A stretch of DNA of 64,000 nucleotides from an uncultured Flavobacteriales bacterium. GTDB lineage: Bacteria; Bacteroidota; Bacteroidia; Flavobacteriales_D; Crocinitomicaceae. Location of the stretch: assembly GCA_905480145.1 (NCBI GenBank), contig CAJQPA010000009.1, forward strand, positions 1-64,000, given 5' to 3'. The notes under the pieces were generated by a model that made no database searches, had not been told where the DNA came from, and saw only the letters and a program-made list of their open reading frames with translations. Below, in pieces: positions 57,001-64,000 of the stretch. Positions within the stretch are counted from its first letter, which is position 1. Each line of letters begins with the position of its first letter. A program made the translations under genes and the position numbers.

Positions 57001-57032
57001 AAAAAAGGGACGCTGAAACGTCCCTTTTTTTT
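57001..57032. terminator. Bidirectional terminator between Usp and PorE-like genes
   Basis: AAAAAAGGGACG and CGTCCCTTTTTT pair perfectly around loop CTGAAA, with T runs on both strands. It serves the plus-strand Usp gene and the minus-strand gene ending at 57053. Confidence 0.94.
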
Positions 57033-57052
57033 ATGAAATTGATAACTACTTC

Positions 57053-59116
57053 CTATAGTGCCAAAACTTTAAATTCAGTTCGTCTATTTAATTGACGACC
57101 GGCTTTTGTTTCATTCGTAGCAATTGGCTCATCCTCTCCGTATCCTGCAGAAACTAATCGCGCCCCGCTAATTCCAGCTTTTGTTAGGTAATCAACAACT
57201 GCTTTAGCTCGTCTTTCTGAAAGTGACTGATTATATGCCGTGGCCCCTTGCGAATCTGTATGACCTCCTAATTCAATCTTAAGAGTAGGAACATCATTCA
57301 TCAACTTGATCAATCGATTTAACTCAGCTGTTGATGCAGGCCTCAGTGTTGCTTTGTCTAAATCAAAAAAGATATTCTTTAATACGATTTTAGCTCCTAC
57401 CTTCAGGTTCTTCAACTCAACATCCTTCTCCACCGTTTGAAAAGCAGATTCATTAGGTATGTCAAAATTCTCAGAATGGAACAAATAATTCTCTTTCTTC
57501 ACAGCGATACCATAATTTTTACCTGCTGGCAAAGAAACAAGGTATCTACCCGTTTTACTATTTGATTTGAAAGTGGCGATCACTTTGTTTGCGTCATTAT
57601 CGACAATTTCTATCTCTGCCTCTAGTACTTCCTTAGTTAAATAATCAGTTATAACACCCTTTAGTATTGTCAGCTGAGCCTCTTTAACAACTACGACTGG
57701 TGCAACTATCACTTCTTGAATCGGAGCAGCAATGTTTGCCAATAAATTATCTTCATTATTCAATACCATTGGTTTTTCTTCCCCTAGGAATGTTACCATA
57801 TAAAGATCTCTCAATCCAAGACCATCTTCACTCAAAGATGTATAATAACCATGTCTTCCACTTGCCGAAATAACAAAAAAGATATCGTCTTCAGTTGTAT
57901 TTACAGGATATCCGATATTTTCTGGCGTTCCCCATTTTTTTGTATCAGCATCATATACTGACTTAAAAATATCAAATCCTCCCATTGACTCGTGCCCTTG
58001 GGAACTAAAATACAATGTCTTACCATCTGGATGCATAAAAACACCTTCCTCAGAATACATTGTGTTAATTGTAGTACCTAAATTTTCAGCTTCACCCCAT
58101 TTGCCTTTTTCATCTATTCTAGAAATGTAGATATCATGATCTCCCTCTCCACCGGGCTTATCACTTACAAAATAGATAGCATTTCCATCAGGAGAATAGC
58201 ACGCCGATGATTCATGAAAATCCTTCGTGTTGATATTTTTACCTAAACTCACAGGCTCACCCCATACATCACCTTCTAATTTACATTCAAACAAATCACC
58301 CATTCCTTTTCTACCAAGGTAGACCAAGAATCTCTGACCATCTGCGGACAATCCAGAATTAGCATCGTGATTTGATGTATTAACATTAGTTCCTAAGTTG
58401 ATTGATTTTGTCCAAGAACCATCATCTTGTTTTTCAGACATATAAATATCTTCAAAATTTTCATTCAATGAAGGGTCAATTTTACCTCCGGTAGAATTAG
58501 GTCTTCGAGCAGTAAACAATAAAACTGATTCATCTGCAGAAATAACAGCACCGTATTCATTGTATTCTGTATTTACATTTTTACCAAGGTTATCAATAAA
58601 GACACGAATTGGTCTTTTAATCACCTCTTTACCATTATAGCAATGTTGGATTCGCATTTTTAAATCCTGCAAAACCATTGGATTAGGATTTGACATTGCT
58701 GATCCTTGATACCTACTATAGGCAGTAATAGCTTTGTCGAATTGCTTGTCCAAATGCAGAGCCCTTCCTAATAAAAAATAGGCATACGAATCAATACTTG
58801 GATTAAGTTTTACTGCTTTTTCCAAATGCTCTAATGCCTTATACTTATAGATTGAAGCCAAATAGCATTCGCCTAATTTCATGTTCAAATCTGAATTGTT
58901 CGGATTGAAATCATTTGCATTTTTAAAGAAAGGAATCGCATTTTTATAAAATGTTGCTCCGCTCTCATAAATTTCATTTCCTTCTTTAAGGTTATCCTTT
59001 GCTGCTTTAAAGCCTTCCTTGTTATCCTTAAAATTAGCTTTGTCAAATGCCACATCTTGCGCGAAAAAGGCATTTGAAATAGCAACTATTCCTATAATTA
59101 ATATTTTTCTTATCAT
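57053..59116 (-). CDS. PorE-like outer-membrane-associated protein (TPR, PD40, CRD, OmpA)
   Basis: The ATG at 59116 gives a signal peptide (MIRKILIIGIVAISNAFFAQ) and 687 residues; the longer frame overlaps the upstream gene. Domain order: TPR (20-165), PD40 beta-propeller repeats (about 185-455, SACYSPDGNAIYFVSDKPGG and similar), a carboxypeptidase-regulatory-like beta domain (about 490-560), and a C-terminal OmpA domain (GHTDSQGATAYNQSLSERRAKAV) that binds peptidoglycan. This order and size match PorE of the type IX secretion/gliding machinery; many related OmpA proteins exist, so the name is a best guess. It is 19 bases after the TPR gene. Confidence 0.85.
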   Translation of the reverse strand: MIRKILIIGIVAISNAFFAQDVAFDKANFKDNKEGFKAAKDNLKEGNEIYESGATFYKNAIPFFKNANDFNPNNSDLNMKLGECYLASIYKYKALEHLEKAVKLNPSIDSYAYFLLGRALHLDKQFDKAITAYSRYQGSAMSNPNPMVLQDLKMRIQHCYNGKEVIKRPIRVFIDNLGKNVNTEYNEYGAVISADESVLLFTARRPNSTGGKIDPSLNENFEDIYMSEKQDDGSWTKSINLGTNVNTSNHDANSGLSADGQRFLVYLGRKGMGDLFECKLEGDVWGEPVSLGKNINTKDFHESSACYSPDGNAIYFVSDKPGGEGDHDIYISRIDEKGKWGEAENLGTTINTMYSEEGVFMHPDGKTLYFSSQGHESMGGFDIFKSVYDADTKKWGTPENIGYPVNTTEDDIFFVISASGRHGYYTSLSEDGLGLRDLYMVTFLGEEKPMVLNNEDNLLANIAAPIQEVIVAPVVVVKEAQLTILKGVITDYLTKEVLEAEIEIVDNDANKVIATFKSNSKTGRYLVSLPAGKNYGIAVKKENYLFHSENFDIPNESAFQTVEKDVELKNLKVGAKIVLKNIFFDLDKATLRPASTAELNRLIKLMNDVPTLKIELGGHTDSQGATAYNQSLSERRAKAVVDYLTKAGISGARLVSAGYGEDEPIATNETKAGRQLNRRTEFKVLAL

Positions 59117-59135
59117 CTTGTAGTTTCTTAAATTC

Positions 59136-60197
59136 TTAATGGCAGATTCCAATATGTGATTGAGCACCTTCTGCACCTAATTCTAAAGCTTTTTTCCAAT
59201 CTTGGCAAGCACCTTCATCATTTCGAAGTAATTCTTTAGCGTTACCTCTATTTAAATATGCGTATGCATAATTTGCATCTAAGGAAATTGCCATTGAACA
59301 GTCATCAACACAACCTTGGTAATTTTTCAGTTTAAATTTAGCAGCAGCTCTGTTATTATAGGCATAAGAATAATCCTTGTTGACAGCAATAGCTTTTGAG
59401 AAATCATCGATAGCTCCTTTAAAATCATCAGTATCAAACTTTGCACTCCCTCGATTATTAATGGCAATATAATAGTCTCCATCCAAACTAATTGCCTTGG
59501 AGTAGCTTATAATAGCCTCTCTAAATTGACCTTTTTTTCTTAAAGCACTACCTAAATTATTATGAATAAATGGTAATTTATTGTTAAATTCAATCGCTTT
59601 TCTATAGTCCAGAATTGCTCCTTCATAATCTTCCAACTGTCGCTTTGCACTACCTCTGTCATTGTAGGCATAAGAAAAATCTTTTTTGGCATTAATTGCT
59701 TTGGTATAATCTTCAATTGCTTCTTTATATTTTTTTTGAGAAAATTTATAGCTAGCTCTATTATAAAAAGCTCTATGATGACTTCCATCAAGAGATATTG
59801 CCATGTCATAACTATAAATTGCATCTGTTAGATTATTCATTTTCTCTTGCGTCTCACCCTTCTTAAAATATGTTTCAGCTTTTGGATTCAACTCAATTGA
59901 TTTATTAAAGTCATTCAATGCATCTTGAAATGATTCCAAAGAATAATAAGCGAGCCCTCTATTATAAAATGCCAACTCAAAACTATCTTTTAACGTAATA
60001 GCCTTTGTGAAATTATCAACTGCATTTTTATACTTCTTTTGTTCCAGATCACTTACTCCTGTGTTATAAGCAATATCTGCAGCAATATCTGCACTATCTA
60101 ATATTACTGCTTCAACTATAGAATCTTGCTGTGCGAACGTAATTGAACTCATGAGAATCATGAATAAACAATAGCACGTTGTACGAATTTTTTTCAT
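59136..60197 (-). CDS. Exported TPR-repeat protein
   Basis: The 353-residue protein has a signal peptide (CLFMILMSSITFAQ) and then eight to nine regular 34-residue TPR units with the NRGxAxxxLxxYxxAIxDYxKAI pattern from residue 40 to the end. The last unit ends CQDWKKALELGAEGAQSHIGICH. It should be periplasmic and act as a scaffold. It lies directly before the PorE-like gene, so the two are likely partners in the envelope. Confidence 0.88.
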   Translation of the reverse strand: MKKIRTTCYCLFMILMSSITFAQQDSIVEAVILDSADIAADIAYNTGVSDLEQKKYKNAVDNFTKAITLKDSFELAFYNRGLAYYSLESFQDALNDFNKSIELNPKAETYFKKGETQEKMNNLTDAIYSYDMAISLDGSHHRAFYNRASYKFSQKKYKEAIEDYTKAINAKKDFSYAYNDRGSAKRQLEDYEGAILDYRKAIEFNNKLPFIHNNLGSALRKKGQFREAIISYSKAISLDGDYYIAINNRGSAKFDTDDFKGAIDDFSKAIAVNKDYSYAYNNRAAAKFKLKNYQGCVDDCSMAISLDANYAYAYLNRGNAKELLRNDEGACQDWKKALELGAEGAQSHIGICH

Positions 60198-60446
60198 CGG
60201 ATATATATTGATTTAATTTAATGAACACTAAAATACAAAATTGATACGAGGACAGATCAAAAATTATTCGATTGTTGCAAACAAGAATAAGACCAAGTAA
60301 TAAAAAATTGAAAACTATCAAAGAATTTCATTTAATAAACATAAAGTTTTTATTTTTTTTTCATCAACAAAAGCCTTATTGACATTATGAAATAGCACAT
60401 TTTAAACTTCATTTAATTATTATTCGTCGACAAAAAACTTGCTTTA
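60198..60446. other. Divergent spacer before the SprB-like gene, upstream part
   Basis: No credible ORF is seen in this AT-rich part. Just before the conserved block, CGTCGAC (60425-60431) gives a second GTCGA site 18 bases before the GTCGAAA box. No clear promoter for the minus-strand TPR gene was found. Confidence 0.45.
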
Positions 60447-60506
60447 GTCGAAATGTTTTGTAAATTTATAGACGACCACAAACTAATCATGCGAACTAAA
60501 AAACTA
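60447..60506 (+). promoter_or_regulatory. Conserved 60-nt leader block, copy A
   Basis: Same layout as copy B at 51871-51930: GTCGAAA, 5 bases, TGTA, 2 bases, TTTATA, ACCACAAACTAATC, ATGCGAACT. In this copy the inner ATG (60489) opens a 12-codon frame ending at 60527; in copy B the same ATG meets a stop after three codons, so a conserved peptide is not supported. Confidence 0.7.
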
Positions 60507-60538
60507 AGAATACCCCTCAACTATTGAGCTGGGATTCT
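60507..60538 (+). promoter_or_regulatory. Leader hairpin of the SprB-like gene
   Basis: AGAAT, bulge A, CCC, then CTCAA-CTA-TTGAG, CT, GGG, ATTCT form a two-part stem of 13 pairs. It sits between the conserved block and the ATG at 60586. It could be an attenuator or a stability element; no matching hairpin is seen after copy B. Confidence 0.5.
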
Positions 60539-60585
60539 AATGTTTTAAACTGTAGTTAACCCATATTAACCTAAACAGATTCGCT

Positions 60586-63500
60586 ATGAAAACAGAATTA
60601 ATCTTCTTCCGAAAAACGCAACGTATAATTGCAACTTGCACATTTTTATTATTAATTACCGTCTTAAATTCAAACAGTATATCACAATCTTTACCAGAGT
60701 GTACTGAAGAAGTTGTGCTACTAACAATTGACCTATCTAGTGATCCCGACAGTACTTACACATCCCCTTCCATAGAGCGAGTTGGTCAGTGTTGTGGCGC
60801 TAATGCAAATGTAAATTTCATATCATTTTACGCTACTCTGCACCCAAATGCGGCGATGGTCGAAATTGGAATTGTTGATGGCGCCAATCCAGCAGGTTCT
60901 GCCGATTATCACTTTGTAGATGGCGGAGACTTGCTTATTCCTGGAATATGTACAACACCAATACCCGGTGGGACAGATGGTGTTTGTATTCCCGATGGAA
61001 TTGTTGGTCCTGATTATAAAATAATGTTTAGTAAACCAGGAAATAATACAAATCAATTTTTCTTTAGACAGATTTTAAGACCAACTTATCCTGAAGATGA
61101 TTCAACGCGCATAGGTTGTTCTCTCCCTTTAAATATTTATGGGCTTGACAATATTCAAATCAGTGCTTTGAATTCTTCCGATGGAAATATGGATTTAAGT
61201 TTATACGAATCTTACTTAAGTTGTCTCAATTGTAATATTCCTAGCTTTGCTCCTGCTGCTGGCGCTCCTGATTGGATAGACTATATAATAACTGGTGATC
61301 CTCAAGCAATAGGTGCCTGTGGAACATACACTACAGCAGATACCGTTCGTTTATATACATTCTCAGAACTAGCGGCAACATATTCTCCTGACCCTGCAGA
61401 AATATGTCAGGGAGGTGATATTTTAATTACTGCTTCTGTTACTGGTGGCAACGGAGATTATTCATTCGAATGGACTAACAGTAACCAGGATATTATTTCC
61501 TCAACTGATAATCATACAATTTCTGTAGAAGGATCATTTACTGTTTCTATCGGTGATGAGTTAAATAGCCCAACTTGTCCTTCTTTCAACTTACCAGTAT
61601 CAGTAACATTAAGTGAGTTACCAACGGTTTTTGCCGGCGATGACCAAATTATTTGCGCAACAAGTCCAGAAATTTTTCTTCAAGGAGAATCCACGAATAC
61701 CTCATCTGTTGAATGGTCTGGTGGTAATGGAATATTTTCTCCAGATGAAAATTCTTTATTAGCTTCTTATTTACCAACAGCAAGTGAAATTAGTGCCGGT
61801 TCAGTTACATTAACATTATCCTCTACTGGAGCAGGCGCGACCTGTTCTGAGGTATCAAACGATATCTTAATAACATTTTCAGATTCAGTATTTGCCATTC
61901 CTACATTTTCAAATATCGATTGTAATGGAGAAACATCAACATTAAGCGCTGGCGTAATAGGCGGATCTCCGGGCTATATTTATAACTGGTCAACTGGAGA
62001 AACATCAGAATCGATTATTGTTCCAGCAGGAACCTATAGTGTTTCGGTATCAGATATATACGGGTGCCCAGCTAGTTCAACTGTTTCCATTTTGCAACCA
62101 GATCCTTTAACAGCAACATTGAGTAGTACGAACACCTCTACCGATATAGCTTGCGATGGAACTGCTTCAGTTATTATTTCTGGAGGTACAGGTCCATACA
62201 CCGCTGTTTGGTCTAATTCTGACATAGGGTTAACAGCCTCAAATTTATGTTATGGAATTGCTACTGTCGTCATTACTGACGATAATGGATGTATATTTAA
62301 TGGAAGCGTAGTTGTTAACAACCCTACTTGCTCTGCATTTAGCGTATTCGCAACTGGAACAAATGTATCTTGTTATGGTGATTCAGATGCACAAGCCTTT
62401 TCTTTCCCTTCAGGTGGAACCGCTCCTTATATCTATTCTTGGAACACCGCTCTCATTCAGGCGACACAAGATGCCTCAAATTTATCTGCAGGAACATATA
62501 CAGTTACCGTAACAGATAATTTAGGCTGTATAGATGTAGCAAGTGTGACCGTTCTTCAACCTTCTATAATTACCAACACGATGACCCATATGGATGCATC
62601 TTCAATTGGAGGTACAGAAGGTTACGCAACAGCAAACCCTATGGGTGGAACACCAGGATATACATATACTTGGGTGCCATCCGGTCAAAATACGCAAACC
62701 GCAATTAACCTTTCTACAAATACATATTATGTAAACATTTTAGATGCTAACTCTTGTTTAAAACAGGATAGTGTCTTTATTAGTGAACCTCCATGTAATA
62801 ATTTTGTTCTTGGAGTTAATGCTACCCATGTTTCATGTAATAGCGTTTCTGATGGTTCCGCTTATGTTGTTATTTCTCAAGGAACTGCGCCATTTTCTAT
62901 CGTTTGGTCTAGTGGAGAGTTAAATGTCAATTCTGTTTCAGGTCTTGCTGCTGGTTCATATACTGTTACAGTAACAGATGCTTCGAATTGCACGACTTTC
63001 GAAACGTTTGATATAACCGAGCCTGATCAACTTACGATTGGATTAGCTCCAACTGATATCTCATGCTTTGGTGCTGAAGATGGAACCATAGATTTAACTG
63101 TTGCTGGCGGTTTTTTTCCATACAGTTATGATTGGACACTAGGCGTAAACACAATTGCAAAAACTGAAGATTTAGATAACTTATCGAGTGGATCCTACTC
63201 CATTAAAGTAACTGATGCGAATGGATGTATGATTCAAGGAGGAAGCGGAATTTCTGAACCTGATCAACTTATAGGAATGTTAACCGTTTCTGACATTATT
63301 TGTAATGGTGATGATAATGGTTCTATTGATGTTGAAACAACAGGGGGAATTCTCCCTTACTCTTATAGCTGGGAAGGTCCAAATGGATTTACTAGTGGCT
63401 TAGAAGATTTAGTCGATCTTTCTAACGGCCTATATGAACTGCAAGTTTTGGACGGAAACAATTGTATGTTCTCTACAGTACTACAAAGTTATATCAACGA

Positions 63501-64000
63501 ACCAGATTCAGTAATCATTCAGCAATACTCAATTGATTGTCCTATCGCCGCTGAGAATGAAGCTATTGTTTCAATTGATTCAATCTCAGGAGGAGCTAAT
63601 GGAGAATATCAGGTTTCATTTGACAATGGATCTTCATTTGGCAATTTTGGAGAATATAATGCTAGTTTAGTGATTGATCAGTCATATGTGATTGTCGCGA
63701 TTGACAGCAACGGATGTTTAACGCCGAACTCTTTAAATATATCAATTGACCCTAAAGTAGAAATTACTTCAGTGGATTTTGACCCTTGTGTATTAGAAAA
63801 TCAAAACGATGTAAGTATATCAGTTTCTGTAACTGGTGGAGATGGTAATCCTTTTGAAATATCTACAGATGGCGGATTGTCTTTTAACAGTCCTGGTACA
63901 TATGTAATATCTTTAACTTCTGGTGAATCTTATGACATTGTTGCCAAAGACTCCAAAGGATGTTTATCAGTGCCATTCCCTATAGTAATTCCTTCATCAT
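60586..64000 (+). CDS. Giant SprB-like cell-surface adhesin (3' truncated)
   Basis: The frame is open from ATG at 60586 to the window edge: 1138 codons, no stop. A long basic signal peptide (MKTELIFFRKTQ, hydrophobic core, NSISQ) precedes an N-terminal domain of about 240 residues rich in Cys and Gly, common in Bacteroidota surface proteins. PKD-like units follow (about 260-440), then seven SprB-type repeats (from about residue 443). SprB proteins are T9SS-exported adhesins that move over the cell in gliding. The sorting domain would lie outside the window. Its leader carries the shared 60-nt block. Confidence 0.87.
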   Translation, partial: MKTELIFFRKTQRIIATCTFLLLITVLNSNSISQSLPECTEEVVLLTIDLSSDPDSTYTSPSIERVGQCCGANANVNFISFYATLHPNAAMVEIGIVDGANPAGSADYHFVDGGDLLIPGICTTPIPGGTDGVCIPDGIVGPDYKIMFSKPGNNTNQFFFRQILRPTYPEDDSTRIGCSLPLNIYGLDNIQISALNSSDGNMDLSLYESYLSCLNCNIPSFAPAAGAPDWIDYIITGDPQAIGACGTYTTADTVRLYTFSELAATYSPDPAEICQGGDILITASVTGGNGDYSFEWTNSNQDIISSTDNHTISVEGSFTVSIGDELNSPTCPSFNLPVSVTLSELPTVFAGDDQIICATSPEIFLQGESTNTSSVEWSGGNGIFSPDENSLLASYLPTASEISAGSVTLTLSSTGAGATCSEVSNDILITFSDSVFAIPTFSNIDCNGETSTLSAGVIGGSPGYIYNWSTGETSESIIVPAGTYSVSVSDIYGCPASSTVSILQPDPLTATLSSTNTSTDIACDGTASVIISGGTGPYTAVWSNSDIGLTASNLCYGIATVVITDDNGCIFNGSVVVNNPTCSAFSVFATGTNVSCYGDSDAQAFSFPSGGTAPYIYSWNTALIQATQDASNLSAGTYTVTVTDNLGCIDVASVTVLQPSIITNTMTHMDASSIGGTEGYATANPMGGTPGYTYTWVPSGQNTQTAINLSTNTYYVNILDANSCLKQDSVFISEPPCNNFVLGVNATHVSCNSVSDGSAYVVISQGTAPFSIVWSSGELNVNSVSGLAAGSYTVTVTDASNCTTFETFDITEPDQLTIGLAPTDISCFGAEDGTIDLTVAGGFFPYSYDWTLGVNTIAKTEDLDNLSSGSYSIKVTDANGCMIQGGSGISEPDQLIGMLTVSDIICNGDDNGSIDVETTGGILPYSYSWEGPNGFTSGLEDLVDLSNGLYELQVLDGNNCMFSTVLQSYINEPDSVIIQQYSIDCPIAAENEAIVSIDSISGGANGEYQVSFDNGSSFGNFGEYNASLVIDQSYVIVAIDSNGCLTPNSLNISIDPKVEITSVDFDPCVLENQNDVSISVSVTGGDGNPFEISTDGGLSFNSPGTYVISLTSGESYDIVAKDSKGCLSVPFPIVIPSS
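61912..63510 (+). repeat. Seven SprB-type protein repeats
   Basis: Units of about 70-80 residues share a Cys-Asn/Tyr/Phe-Gly start, a GG-x-x-PY-x-Y-x-W core (for example GGTAPYIYSW and GGFFPYSYDW), a Leu-x-x-G-x-Y turn (LSAGTYTVTVTD) and a D-x-x-GC end. They are diverged at DNA level, so recent tandem duplication is not obvious. Two weaker units may follow to the window edge. Confidence 0.8.

Noticed and set aside
59117-59176. Longer N-terminus for the PorE-like protein
   Set aside because: It overlaps the upstream TPR gene; the ATG at 59116 gives a standard signal peptide.
60489-60527. Conserved leader peptide in the shared 60-nt block
   Set aside because: The second copy has a stop after three codons, so DNA or RNA likeness, not a peptide, is conserved.
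60823-62512. Short frames on both strands inside the last 3.4 kb
   Set aside because: One long frame with signal peptide and SprB repeats covers the region; the short ones show no coding sense.
1-64000. CRISPR arrays, prophage, insertion sequences, rRNA
   Set aside because: No regular spaced repeats, no transposase or phage structural genes and no rRNA sequence were seen on either strand.

Overview
The window looks like chromosome of a Bacteroidota bacterium, most likely order Flavobacteriales and probably marine. The DNA is AT-rich. Promoters fit the Bacteroidota pattern (TTTG at about -33, TAnnTTTG at about -7), and start codons follow A-rich leaders rather than strong Shine-Dalgarno sequences. 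One exported protein has a type IX secretion (T9SS) C-terminal signal, and the last gene carries SprB-type repeats. I see no phage, insertion sequence, CRISPR array or rRNA. Two identical tRNA-Glu genes are present. The window cuts the first gene (SpmA/B-like membrane protein) and the last (SprB-like surface protein).

Layout. 1-4370: membrane-protein tail, a 25-residue-repeat protein, then a coupled glycosyltransferase/PHP-like/PMT-like set. 4444-7739: a murein endopeptidase-like lipoprotein, converging on hemB, an M50 metalloprotease and a Smr protein. 7831-13021: two unknown exported proteins and a TerB-like/ABCG-type transporter, converging on fabG. 13194-20473: beta-barrel protein, rpsT with two tRNA-Glu genes, an unknown protein with proS, a helical-repeat protein and a LysM muramidase, all on the minus strand. 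20687-28313: clpB, a small membrane protein, an NlpC/P60 hydrolase, a lipoprotein, an S41 protease and a DUF1573 lipoprotein. 28524-36478: minus-strand surface-glycan cluster (YfhO-like, SDR, glycosyltransferase, methyltransferase, kinase-like protein, flippase). 36624-41211: carB with a DUF4834-like gene, divergent from a PyrR-like gene and murQ. 41247-50544: AlgJ-like and AlgI-like O-acetylation pair, clpC, gyrA and a TPR protein. 50603-64000: a T9SS-exported beta-propeller protein, a fused cysteine dioxygenase/cysteine-sulfinate decarboxylase, an M1 peptidase, a universal stress protein, a PorE-like OmpA protein, a TPR protein and the SprB-like giant.

Two items stand out. The 622-residue protein at 52255-54123 joins a complete-looking eukaryote-type cysteine dioxygenase site to a PLP decarboxylase, so one chain could turn cysteine into hypotaurine. 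Also, a 60-nt block (50 of 60 positions identical by hand count, no gaps) precedes both the beta-propeller gene and the SprB-like gene, on opposite strands about 8.5 kb apart. It looks like a shared promoter or leader of exported surface proteins.

Functions are read from motifs and family knowledge. No database search was run. Residue positions are hand counts and may be off by one or two.
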